From Actinocatenispora sera (GTDB lineage: Bacteria; Actinomycetota; Actinomycetes; Mycobacteriales; Micromonosporaceae), in the NCBI RefSeq assembly GCF_018324685.1, contig NZ_AP023354.1, positions 5,084,001-5,148,000 of the forward strand: a DNA stretch of 64,000 nt, given 5' to 3'. Of the stretch, positions 42,636-51,351 are shown in pieces (position 1 is the stretch's first letter; every line of letters starts with the position of its first letter). Both the position numbers and the translations under genes were made by a program. The notes under the pieces are model-generated. The model searched no databases, was not told the origin of the DNA, and saw only the letters and a program-made list of their open reading frames with translations.

Positions 42636-43829
42636 TCAGGCACCGGCCTTGCTCAGCCGCTGGTCGATCTCGCCCTCCAGCCGCTCGCGCAGCTCGCCGG
42701 CCGGGATCTTCTCCAGCAGTTCGACGAAGAAGCCGCGGACCACCAGCCGCCGCGCGGACAGCTCGTCGATGCCACGCGACATCAGATAGAACAGGTGCTC
42801 GTCCTCGAACCGACCGGTGGCGCTGGCGTGCCCGGCGCCGACGATCTCGCCGGTCTCGATCTCCAGGTTCGGCACCGAGTCGGCCCGCGCACCGTCGGTG
42901 AGCACCAGGTTCCGGTTCACCTCGTACGTGTCGGTGCCGGTGGCGTTCGCCCCGATCAGCACGTCGCCGACCCAGACGGTGTGCGCGTCGACGCCCTGCA
43001 GCGCGCCGCGGTAGGTGACCCGGCTGCGGCAGTCGTTCACCTGGTGCTCGACGAACTGCCGGTGCTCCAGGTGCTGCCCGCCGTCGGCGAAGTAGACCCC
43101 GTAGGCCTCCAGGTCACCGCCCGGGCCCGCGTACTCCACCGAGACGTACTGCCGGACCAGGTCGCCGCCGAGGTTGACCGCGATGTGCACGGCGCGGGCG
43201 TCGCGGCCCAGCCGCAGCTTCTGGTGCTGTGCCTGCACCGCATCGCCGGCCCAGTCGGCCACCCACACCAGGGTCAGCCGGGCGCCGTCGCCGACCACCA
43301 CCTCGACGTTGTCGGCGTAGGTGGTGCTGCCGGTCTGGTCCACGATCAGGGTCACCTCGGCCAGCGCACCGACCTCGATGAACGTGTGCCCGAACGACGC
43401 GCCGTCGGCCCCGGTCCCGGTCAGCCGCACCGTCACCGGCTCGGCGACCACGGCCTCGCGCGCCACGTCGACCACCAGCGTCTCGGTCGACCGCTCGTAG
43501 GCCAGCGCGCTGATCCGGTCGAACGGGGTCAGCACCGAACCCTTGCGCGGCTCGTCGGCGACCCGGCGGATGGTCACCCCGGCCGGCGGCTCGTCGAACC
43601 GCGCGGCCGGCGGTGTGCCACCGTCGGCGAAGGTGTCGTCGGTCAGCCCGCGCAGCCGCTTGATCGGGGTGAACCGCCACTCCTCCTCGCGGCCGGTCAC
43701 CGCCGGGAAGTCTGCCACCGCGTACGAGCGCAGTGCCTGTGCCTTGGTCTCCGCCGGCTTGGTCGCGGCCACCGCCGCCTCGCCCCCGTGGCTGTGCGGG
43801 CGCGACACGACGGGTACGTCAGTCGTCAT
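42636..43829 (-). CDS. sufD: SufD Fe-S scaffold protein
   Basis: A 397-residue SufB/SufD-family protein of the SufBCD scaffold. The beta-helix core is seen in VEVVVGDGARLTLVWVADW, AVHIAVNLGGDLVRQYVSVEY and HQVNDCRSRVTYRGALQGVDAHTVW. The C-terminal [23 protein letters not shown] motif is shared with SufB. ATG at 43829 is preferred over an upstream in-frame TTG because of its distance to AGGAGA. It is 122 bp after sufB; the gap shows no distinct feature. Confidence 0.95.
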   Translation of the reverse strand: MTTDVPVVSRPHSHGGEAAVAATKPAETKAQALRSYAVADFPAVTGREEEWRFTPIKRLRGLTDDTFADGGTPPAARFDEPPAGVTIRRVADEPRKGSVLTPFDRISALAYERSTETLVVDVAREAVVAEPVTVRLTGTGADGASFGHTFIEVGALAEVTLIVDQTGSTTYADNVEVVVGDGARLTLVWVADWAGDAVQAQHQKLRLGRDARAVHIAVNLGGDLVRQYVSVEYAGPGGDLEAYGVYFADGGQHLEHRQFVEHQVNDCRSRVTYRGALQGVDAHTVWVGDVLIGANATGTDTYEVNRNLVLTDGARADSVPNLEIETGEIVGAGHASATGRFEDEHLFYLMSRGIDELSARRLVVRGFFVELLEKIPAGELRERLEGEIDQRLSKAGA

Positions 43830-43951
43830 CGTGCGAGTGTTCTCCTGCAATTCGTGGCCCGTAGGGGCTCAGCTGGTCAGCATGGGTCGCGCCGGAGGCA
43901 CCGCACCCCCGGCCGGCACGGCGCGCGGCGCCGACCGGGGTATCGGACCGG

Positions 43952-45409
43952 TCAGCCGACGGCGCCTTCCATCTGCATCTCGATCAGCCGGTTGAGCTCC
44001 AGCGCGTACTCCATCGGCAGCTCCTTGGCGATCGGCTCGATGAAGCCGCGGACGATCATCGCCATCGCCTCGTCCTCGGTCATCCCCCGGCTCATCAGGT
44101 AGAAGAGCTGGTCCTCGCTGACCTTGGACACCGTCGCCTCGTGGCCCATCTGCACGTCGTCCTCGCGCACGTCCACGTACGGGTAGGTGTCGGACCGGGA
44201 GATCGCGTCCACCAGCAGCGCGTCGCACTTAACCGTGCTCTTGGACTGCTCGGAGCCCTCCAGCACCTGCACCAGCCCGCGGTACGAGGTGCGGCCGCCC
44301 CCGCGCGCGATCGACTTGGAGATGATCGTCGAGGACGTGTTCGGCGCCTGGTGCACCATCTTCGCGCCGGCGTCCTGGTGCTGGCCCTCGCCGGCCATCG
44401 CGACCGACAGCACCTCGCCCTTGGCGTGCTCGCCGAGCAGGTAGACCGACGGGTACTTCATCGTCACCTTGGAGCCGAGGTTGCCGTCGATCCACTCCAT
44501 CGTCGCGCCCTCCTCGCAGGTGGCGCGCTTGGTGACCAGGTTGTAGACGTTGGTCGACCAGTTCTGGATGGTGGTGTAGCGGCAGCGGGCGCCCTTCTTG
44601 ACGATGATCTCCACGACCGCCGAGTGCAGCGAGTCGGACTGGTAGATCGGCGCCGTGCAGCCCTCGACGTAGTGCACGTAGGCGTCCTCGTCGACGATGA
44701 TCAGCGTCCGCTCGAACTGGCCCATGTTCTCGGTGTTGATCCGGAAGTAGGCCTGCAGCGGGATCTCCACGTGCACGCCCTTCGGCACGTAGATGAACGA
44801 GCCGCCGGACCACACCGCCGTGTTCAGCGCGGCGAACTTGTTGTCACCGGCCGGGATGACGGTGCCGAAGTACTCCTCGAACAGCTCCGGGTGCTCCTTG
44901 AGGCCGGTGTCGGTGTCCAGGAACAGGACGCCCTGCTCCTCCAGGTCCTCGCGGATCTTGTGGTACACGACCTCCGACTCGTACTGCGCGGCCACACCGG
45001 CGATCAGCCGCTGCTTCTCCGCCTCCGGGATACCGAGCCGGTCGTAGGTGTTCTTGATGTCCGCCGGCAGCTCGTCCCAGGTGGTCGCCTGCTTCTCGGT
45101 GGAGCGCACGAAGTACTTGATGTTGTCGAAGTCGATGCCGGACAGGTCGGCGCCCCAGTTCGGCATGGGCTTGCGGCCGAACAGCTTCAGGCCCTTGAGC
45201 CGCCGGGAGAGCATCCACTCGGGCTCGCTCTTCTTCGCCGAGATGTCGCGCACCACGGCCTCGGACAGACCACGCTTCGCCGTCGCGCCGGCCGCGTCCG
45301 AGTCGGCCCAGCCGTACTGGTAGCGGCCGATCCGCTCGAGCTCCTCGGCCTGCGCGGCCATCGGGTCGAGCACCTGCTCCGGCGCCTGGTTGGTCGTCTC
45401 TGCCGTCAT
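43952..45409 (-). CDS. sufB: SufB Fe-S scaffold protein
   Basis: A 485-residue core scaffold subunit. Typical SufB sequence runs throughout: [80 protein letters not shown] and [23 protein letters not shown]. The C-terminal [22 protein letters not shown] closes the protein. No intein interrupts it, unlike several mycobacterial SufB proteins. It overlaps the sufR stop by 4 bp (ATGA), so the repressor and scaffold are co-transcribed. Confidence 0.97.
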   Translation of the reverse strand: MTAETTNQAPEQVLDPMAAQAEELERIGRYQYGWADSDAAGATAKRGLSEAVVRDISAKKSEPEWMLSRRLKGLKLFGRKPMPNWGADLSGIDFDNIKYFVRSTEKQATTWDELPADIKNTYDRLGIPEAEKQRLIAGVAAQYESEVVYHKIREDLEEQGVLFLDTDTGLKEHPELFEEYFGTVIPAGDNKFAALNTAVWSGGSFIYVPKGVHVEIPLQAYFRINTENMGQFERTLIIVDEDAYVHYVEGCTAPIYQSDSLHSAVVEIIVKKGARCRYTTIQNWSTNVYNLVTKRATCEEGATMEWIDGNLGSKVTMKYPSVYLLGEHAKGEVLSVAMAGEGQHQDAGAKMVHQAPNTSSTIISKSIARGGGRTSYRGLVQVLEGSEQSKSTVKCDALLVDAISRSDTYPYVDVREDDVQMGHEATVSKVSEDQLFYLMSRGMTEDEAMAMIVRGFIEPIAKELPMEYALELNRLIEMQMEGAVG

Positions 45410-46305
45410 CGCATCCTCACCGGATTCGGATCATCAGTGTCGGGTTCGGCCACACCGTCGGCGCGGCCTGGTGGTGCGGGTCGTTCAACCGCCGAGTGAC
45501 TGGGCGGTTCGACCGTCGAGCGGTCTTCTGCTGGTGCCGGGTCCGCGAGCGTGCGGGCACGTCGCGGATCGGGTATGTAGGTGGTGCAGATCCCGTCGCC
45601 GTTGGCGATCGTGGCCAGCCGCTGCACGTGGGTGCCGACCAGGCGGCTGATCACCTGCGTCTCGGCCTCGCACAGCTGCGGGAACTCGGCCGCGACGTGC
45701 GCCACCGGGCAGTGGTGCTGGCACAGCTGGCCACCGGCGGCGAGGGCCGAGGCGCTCGCCGCGTACCCCTCGCCGGACAGCGCGCTGGCCAGCGCGTTCG
45801 CCCGGGCGAGCGGGTCGTCGCCGGCGTCCTCCATGGCCGTGCGGCAGCTGTCCTCCAGCGCCGCCACCTGCTGGGCGACGAACGCGGAGACCGCGTCGGC
45901 GCCGCCGGAGGCGTAGATCCAGCGCAGCGCGGCGGCGGCCAGGTCGTCGTAGGTGTGCGGGCCGCAGCTGCCCCGGCCGGAGTCGGTGAGCACGAACTCG
46001 CGGGCCGGCCGGCCGCGCCGGCGCCGGCCCCGGACCACCCGGTCACGGTCGGCGACCAGGCCGTCGGCGAGCATGGCGTCCAGGTGGCGGCGGATGGCGG
46101 CCGGACTGACCCCGAGCTCGGCGCCGAGCTCGGCGGCGGTCAGCGCGCCGCGCTCCAGCAGCAGCCGGGTGACCGCGTCCCGGGTGCGGCCGTCCCGGGC
46201 GCGCGCGTCACCGGCGGTGTCGCCGAGCCGACCGGACGACCGTGGCTCCGGCACACCGCCCGCGCGCGCCCCGAGATCCGGGGTCGAGCTGGCCGCGTTT
46301 TTCAC
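45406..46305 (-). CDS. sufR: SufR Fe-S-sensing repressor of the SUF operon
   Basis: A 299-residue winged-helix repressor. The DNA-binding domain is at residues 40-85 ([36 protein letters not shown]). The Fe-S-binding cysteines are in [11 protein letters not shown] and FPQLCEAE about residues 200-225. The C-terminal 45 residues are a Pro/Asp-rich tail beyond the usual end. When the cluster is lost, repression of suf is relieved. The start GTG at 46305 lies within a TCACA-N7-TGTGA dyad, so the gene is likely autoregulated. The frame is open upstream but without a start signal. Confidence 0.9.
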   Translation of the reverse strand: MKNAASSTPDLGARAGGVPEPRSSGRLGDTAGDARARDGRTRDAVTRLLLERGALTAAELGAELGVSPAAIRRHLDAMLADGLVADRDRVVRGRRRRGRPAREFVLTDSGRGSCGPHTYDDLAAAALRWIYASGGADAVSAFVAQQVAALEDSCRTAMEDAGDDPLARANALASALSGEGYAASASALAAGGQLCQHHCPVAHVAAEFPQLCEAETQVISRLVGTHVQRLATIANGDGICTTYIPDPRRARTLADPAPAEDRSTVEPPSHSAVERPAPPGRADGVAEPDTDDPNPVRMR

Positions 46306-46318
46306 AACATCAGTGTGA
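46302..46318. promoter_or_regulatory. SufR-type operator at the sufR start
   Basis: Perfect dyad TCACA-ACATCAG-TGTGA. It overlaps the sufR GTG, so the transcript probably starts at or near the codon and repression is by direct occlusion. Confidence 0.6.
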
Positions 46319-46425
46319 CGTATTTCAGGGGGCCGGTGCAAACGGGGGCGGCGGTGAAACAAGACACGAAGCCGAGCCTTACCTCAATTCACGCTCATCC
46401 GCCCGCGACCAGCCCGCACACCCCG

Positions 46426-46440
46426 TCTACGACGCGTAGA
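46426..46440. promoter_or_regulatory. dyad upstream of ctaA, shared with ctaB
   Basis: TCTACG-ACG-CGTAGA, a perfect inverted repeat 23 bp before the ctaA GTG. On its coding strand ctaB carries TCTACGACACGTAGT, identical at 13 of 15 positions. The likely -10 TACGAT lies at 46452-46457, so a bound protein would cover the promoter. Confidence 0.65.
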
Positions 46441-46463
46441 ACGTCCGCGCCTACGATGGCCGG

Positions 46464-47414
46464 GTGAGTCTGGAACGGGTGCGGGTCTCGGCCACCACGG
46501 TTCGCCGACTGGCCCTCACGACGGTGGCGCTCAACGTCGTCCTGGTGGTCACCGGTGGCGCGGTGCGACTGACCGGTTCCGGCCTCGGCTGCCCCACCTG
46601 GCCGAAATGTACCGATGCGTCGTACCACAACACCCCGGCGTACGGCATCCACGGCTACATCGAGTTCAGCAACCGGATGCTGACCTTCGTCCTGGTCGGC
46701 GCGGTCGTGTTGACGTTCCTCGCGGCCCTGGTGACGAACCCGCGCCGGCGCTCGCTGATCTGGCTGTCGGTGCTGTCCGGGGCGACCATCCCGGCCCAGG
46801 CGGTCATCGGCGGCATGACCGTGCTCACCGACCTCAACCCGTACGTGGTCGCCGGGCACTTCCTGTTCACCGTGCTGATCATCGCCATCGCATACTGGCT
46901 GTGGAAGCGCAGCCGGGAGGGCGACGAGCCGGCGCAGACGCTGGTCCGGTCGCCGCTGCGCGGGCTGACCATGCTGCTCGCCGCGCTGACCGTCGCGGTG
47001 CTCACCATCGGCACCGTGGTCACCGGCTCCGGGCCGCACGCCGGCGACGAGGACGCCCGGCGGACCGGGCTGGACCCGGGCATGGTGGCACAGCTGCACG
47101 CCGACTCGGTGATGCTGCTGATCGGGGCGAGCGTCGCGGCCTGGTTCGCGTTCCGGGCGACCCGCGCACCGGCCGTGGTGCAGCGGGCCGCGGTGGCGCT
47201 GGTCGCCATCGAGCTGGCGCAGGGGGTGATCGGCTTCGTGCAGTACTTCACCCACCTGCCGATCCTGCTGGTCGGGCTGCACATGGCCGGCGCCGCCGCG
47301 GTGTGGCTCGCGGCGCTGGTCCTGCTGTTCGCCACCCGCAGCCGTGGCCCGGCGCCGGAACCGGCGACGGTGACCGGCCCGGAGGTGGTTCCGCCCGGTT
47401 CGGTCCCCGCCTGA
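46464..47414 (+). CDS. ctaA: heme A synthase (COX15/CtaA)
   Basis: A 316-residue membrane enzyme with about eight segments that oxidises heme O to heme A for the aa3 oxidase. Heme-ligand histidines appear in YGIHGYIEFSNRM, VVAGHFLFT, AQLHADSVML and VGLHMAGAAAV. The LGCPTWPKCTD pair of cysteines is usual in bacterial CtaA. The GTG start is only 6 nt after TACGAT (46452-46457), so the mRNA may be leaderless. It diverges from sufR. Confidence 0.93.
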   Translation: MSLERVRVSATTVRRLALTTVALNVVLVVTGGAVRLTGSGLGCPTWPKCTDASYHNTPAYGIHGYIEFSNRMLTFVLVGAVVLTFLAALVTNPRRRSLIWLSVLSGATIPAQAVIGGMTVLTDLNPYVVAGHFLFTVLIIAIAYWLWKRSREGDEPAQTLVRSPLRGLTMLLAALTVAVLTIGTVVTGSGPHAGDEDARRTGLDPGMVAQLHADSVMLLIGASVAAWFAFRATRAPAVVQRAAVALVAIELAQGVIGFVQYFTHLPILLVGLHMAGAAAVWLAALVLLFATRSRGPAPEPATVTGPEVVPPGSVPA

Positions 47415-47586
47415 GACAACCCGGCACCGCAGGTCATCGCGACGTCGCGGTACGAATCGAGGCATCGTCACCCGGCCTGGAACACCGCGGGTGGCAACGT
47501 ATAACGTGTCGGAGCCGACGGGATCGGCCGGCGACTGCCGGGACCGGGCCGCGGTGATGGCGATCGATCTGCCGGGGAGGGCGCAG

Positions 47587-50010
47587 GTGGCGGACGACCA
47601 CAGCGGCGAGCACGTCGGTACGGGCGGGGAAGCTCGCCGGTTGGCCGGTGCGCACGTCTTGCTCACCGGGGCGACCGGCTTCCTGGGTCAGGCGACCCTG
47701 GAGAAGCTGCTGTCCGACTATCCGGACACGCGGGTCTCGGTGCTGATCCGGCGCAAGGGCAGCACGCCCGCCGCGCAGCGACTGGACAGCATGCTGCGCA
47801 AGCCGGTGTTCAACACCTGGCGCGAGCGGGTCGGCGACGAGGAGGCGGCCCGGATCGCGGCCGAACGCGTCGACGTGGTCGAGGGCGACCTGGGCGGCAA
47901 CCCGCCGAGCCTGCCGGACGATCTGGACGTGGTGATTCACTGCGCGTCCACGGTGTCGTTCGACCCACCGATCGACGAGGCGTTCCGGACCAACGTGTCC
48001 GGCGTGGTCAACCTGTACCAGGCGATCGCGGCGACCGGCACCAGCCCGCACGTGGTGCACATCTCGACCGCGTACGTCGCCGGCGCCCGCAAGGGCGTGG
48101 TGCCCGAGGCGTCGCTGGATCACACCGTCGACTGGCAGACCGAGCTCGCCTCGGCGCTGGCCGCGCGCGACGAGGTGGAGCGCGACTCGCGCCGGCCGGA
48201 GGCGCTGCGCAAGGCGCTCGCCGAGGCCCGCGAGGAGCACGGCAAGGCCGGCCCGCAGTCGGCCGCGCTGGCCGCCGAGGAGGCCCGCAAGGAGTGGGTG
48301 TCCAAGCGGCTGATCGACTACGGCCGGCTGCGCGCGCAGAGCCTCGGCTGGCCGGACGTGTACACGTTCACCAAGGCGCTGGGCGAGCGCGCCGCGGAGC
48401 AGCTGTGGGCCGGCGCCGGCCACCGGCTGACCGTGGTGCGACCGGCGATCGTGGAAAGTGCCCTGAAGTACCCGTTCCCGGGGTGGATCGACGGCTTCAA
48501 GATGGCCGACCCGATCATCCTGGCGTACGGGCGGGGTGTGTTGCAGGAGTTCCCCGGCCTGCCGGACGGCGTGCTCGACGTGATCCCGGTCGACCTGGTC
48601 GTCAACGCCACGCTGGCCGCCGCGACCGCACCGACGCAGCCGGGCGAGGCACAGTACTTCCACGTCGGGTCCGGGCACTCCAACCCGCTGCCGATCCGGG
48701 AGATGTACCGGACCATCCGGGAGTACTTCGAGGCGCACCCGATGCCCGACGGCGGGCGCGGCGAGATCAAGGTGCCGCTCTGGACGTTCCCCGGCTCGCA
48801 GGCGGTCGAGCGGCTGCTGCGCACCGGCGAGCGGGCGACCGGTTTCGCCGAGTCCGCGCTGCTGAAGATGCCGGCGTCGCCGCGCACCCGCGACTGGATG
48901 ACCAAGGTCCACCGCAAGCAGCGCGAGCTGGAGTTCCTGCGCAAGTACTCCGATCTCTACGGGGTGTACACCGAGGCCGAGGTCATCTACACCGACGACC
49001 GGCTGCTCGCGCTGCACGAGTCGCTGCCGGCCGACGAGCGGGAGCGGCACGGCTTCGATCCGCGCGTCATCGACTGGACCTACTACCTCGAGGACGTGCA
49101 CTACCCGGCGATCACCGCGGCGATGCGGGCGATCGGGTCGCGGCCCCGCTCGCGTACCGTCGCCAAGCGCGAGACGCTGCCGGAGCGCACCGATGCGGTC
49201 GCGGTGTTCGACCTCGAGGGCACGGTCATCGCCTCGAACATGATCGAGGCGTACCTGTGGGCCCGGCTCGCCGGCCGACCGAAGTCCGGCTGGGTGGGCG
49301 AGCTGGCCGACCTGGCCACCTCGATGCCGAAGTACCTGCGCGCCGAGCGGCGCGACCGGGGCGACTTCGTCCGCACCTTCCTGCGCCGCTACGAGGGCGC
49401 CGACGAGCAGGCGCTGCGCCGGATCGTCGCGGACCGGCTCGGTGACACGCTTCTGGCCCGGGCGCTGCCGGAGGCGGTCCGGCAGATCCGCAGGCACAAG
49501 GCCGCCGGGCATCGCACGCTGCTGATCACCGGCGCGATCGACATCCTGGTCGAACCGCTGAACGGGCTGTTCGACGACATCGTGGCGAGCCGGTTGCACG
49601 TGGTGGACGGCCGGTTCACCGGCTACCTGGACGGGCCGCCGCTGGTCGGCGAGGCGCGGGCGGCGTTCCTGCGCCGCTACGCCCGGCTCAACGGGTTCGA
49701 CCTCGGCAAGTCGTACGCCTACGGCGACAGCTTCTCCGACCGACCGCTGCTCGAGGCGGTCGGCAACCCGAACGCGGTCAACCCCGACCCGAAGCTGTAC
49801 CGGCATGCGAAGCGGAAGAAGTGGACAGTGCGCGAGTGGGGTAAGCACACCCGCGGCCCGGTGGAGGCGCTGATGGACGGCAGTCGCGACAGCCTGCTCG
49901 CGGGCAGCTGGGGGCAGGCGGCGGTGTTGCCGACCGGGACGAGCACGACCGCGCTGCCGGGTGCGCCGGTCCGCTCGCTGCCCGCCGGCGGGTCGGAGGT
50001 GACCCGGTGA
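47587..50010 (+). CDS. fatty acyl reductase (SDR)-HAD-IB fusion protein
   Basis: An 807-residue two-domain protein. Residues 20-480 are an extended SDR of the fatty acyl-CoA reductase type: VLLTGATGFLGQATLEKLL, VIHCASTVSF, ISTAYVAG, and YTFTK (Tyr259-Lys263). Residues 535-740 are a HAD-IB phosphatase-like domain: motif I FDLEGT (Asp542, Glu544), motif II LLITGA, motif III/IV YAYGDSFSDRPLLEAVGN with Asp714 and Asp718. Motif I has Glu in place of the second Asp of most HADs. The GTG at 47587 follows GGGGAGG by 6 nt. It leads a four-gene operon. Confidence 0.8.
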   Translation: MADDHSGEHVGTGGEARRLAGAHVLLTGATGFLGQATLEKLLSDYPDTRVSVLIRRKGSTPAAQRLDSMLRKPVFNTWRERVGDEEAARIAAERVDVVEGDLGGNPPSLPDDLDVVIHCASTVSFDPPIDEAFRTNVSGVVNLYQAIAATGTSPHVVHISTAYVAGARKGVVPEASLDHTVDWQTELASALAARDEVERDSRRPEALRKALAEAREEHGKAGPQSAALAAEEARKEWVSKRLIDYGRLRAQSLGWPDVYTFTKALGERAAEQLWAGAGHRLTVVRPAIVESALKYPFPGWIDGFKMADPIILAYGRGVLQEFPGLPDGVLDVIPVDLVVNATLAAATAPTQPGEAQYFHVGSGHSNPLPIREMYRTIREYFEAHPMPDGGRGEIKVPLWTFPGSQAVERLLRTGERATGFAESALLKMPASPRTRDWMTKVHRKQRELEFLRKYSDLYGVYTEAEVIYTDDRLLALHESLPADERERHGFDPRVIDWTYYLEDVHYPAITAAMRAIGSRPRSRTVAKRETLPERTDAVAVFDLEGTVIASNMIEAYLWARLAGRPKSGWVGELADLATSMPKYLRAERRDRGDFVRTFLRRYEGADEQALRRIVADRLGDTLLARALPEAVRQIRRHKAAGHRTLLITGAIDILVEPLNGLFDDIVASRLHVVDGRFTGYLDGPPLVGEARAAFLRRYARLNGFDLGKSYAYGDSFSDRPLLEAVGNPNAVNPDPKLYRHAKRKKWTVREWGKHTRGPVEALMDGSRDSLLAGSWGQAAVLPTGTSTTALPGAPVRSLPAGGSEVTR

Positions 50011-51272
50011 TCCTGGCGCTGGAATACCACCGCTCCGCGGCCCGGTACATCGCGACCCGCACCGCGACCGGCACCAAGCTCGGCGGCCGGATGGCCGGCC
50101 TGCTCGTCGGCAACATGGCGCCGCTGCGGCTGACCAACAAGTCCGAGCCGCGCCGGCCCAGCGACGAGTGGACCCGGCTCAAGCCGCTGCTGTCCGGCAT
50201 CTGCGGCTCGGACCTGGGGCTGCTGTCCGGCTCGAACTCGCCCTACCTGTCGCCGATGATCTCGACGCCGTTCGTGCCCGGGCACGAGGTCGTCGCGGAG
50301 ACCATGGACGAGCTGCCCGGCCTGCCGAAGGGCAGCCGGGTGGTGATGGACCCGGTGCTGTCCTGCCGGCCGCGCGGCGTCGAGCCGTGCATCTGGTGCG
50401 CCACCGGCCGCGAGTCGCGCTGCGACCGGATCACCGGCGGCGCGGTCTCCTCCGGGTTGCAGACCGGGTTCTGCGGCGACACCGGCGGCGGCTGGAGCAA
50501 GCAGTTCGTGGCGCACGCGAGCCAGCTGCACCCGGTACCGGACGAGCTGAGCAACGAGCGCGCGGTGCTGGTCGAGCCGATCGCGTGCGCCGTGCACTCG
50601 GTCCGCCGGGTACACGTACCGGCCGGCGCCTCGGTACTGCTGATCGGCGCCGGCACGGTCGGCCTGTTCACCCTGCTGGCGCTGCGCGAGTTCACCCAGG
50701 CCGGCCCGATCTACGTCGTCGCCAAGCACCGCCACCAGCGGGAGCGCGCGCTGCAGCTGGGCGCCACCGAGGTGTTCGAGCCGAAGCGGGCGGCGCGGGC
50801 GCTGCGCCGCGCCACCGGCGGTTCGTTGCAACACCCGCAGATGGGTGCGGACTTCCTGCTCGGCGGCGCGGACATCGCGTTCGAGTGCACCGGCGGGGCC
50901 GGCGGCCTGACCTCCGCGCTGCGGATGGTGCGCGCCGGCGGCACCGTGGTCGCCTCCGGCATCCCGGCGAGCGGCGTCGACCTGACCCCGCTGTGGTACC
51001 GGGAGCTGAGCCTGGTCGGCGCCTACGCCTCCGACCACGGCGGCCCGGAGAAGGTCACCGACGACGTGCCGAACGCGGCCGAGGAGCGCACCCGCGCCGA
51101 TGGCCGGGACGGCGACTTCGCCGAGGCGATGGCGCTCGCCGGAACCGCGCCGCTGGACGGTTACGTGGACGCGGTCTACTCGCTGAGCCAGTGGCGGGAC
51201 GCGATCGGGCACGCCTTCGCGGCGGGCCGGCTCGGTACCGTCAAGGTCGCCTTCGCCCCGGGCCAGCAGTGA
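50007..51272 (+). CDS. zinc-dependent alcohol dehydrogenase, MDR family
   Basis: A 421-residue medium-chain dehydrogenase. The catalytic zinc site is suggested by LLSGICGSDLG, FVPGHEVV and the later VEPIACAVHSV, and the cofactor loop is LLIGAGTVGLFTLLAL. The structural-zinc loop region carries VLSCRPRGVEPCIWCATGRESRC with several cysteines. It would oxidise or reduce a long-chain alcohol/aldehyde, matching the upstream acyl reductase. The GTG start overlaps the previous stop (GTGA). Confidence 0.85.
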   Translation: MILALEYHRSAARYIATRTATGTKLGGRMAGLLVGNMAPLRLTNKSEPRRPSDEWTRLKPLLSGICGSDLGLLSGSNSPYLSPMISTPFVPGHEVVAETMDELPGLPKGSRVVMDPVLSCRPRGVEPCIWCATGRESRCDRITGGAVSSGLQTGFCGDTGGGWSKQFVAHASQLHPVPDELSNERAVLVEPIACAVHSVRRVHVPAGASVLLIGAGTVGLFTLLALREFTQAGPIYVVAKHRHQRERALQLGATEVFEPKRAARALRRATGGSLQHPQMGADFLLGGADIAFECTGGAGGLTSALRMVRAGGTVVASGIPASGVDLTPLWYRELSLVGAYASDHGGPEKVTDDVPNAAEERTRADGRDGDFAEAMALAGTAPLDGYVDAVYSLSQWRDAIGHAFAAGRLGTVKVAFAPGQQ

Positions 51273-51351
51273 CGGGGGCGGTCATGACGAAGGCGGCGCG
51301 GACAGACGCGATGGACACGACATTTGTTGGTACCCAACGGGAGGCTGCGGC

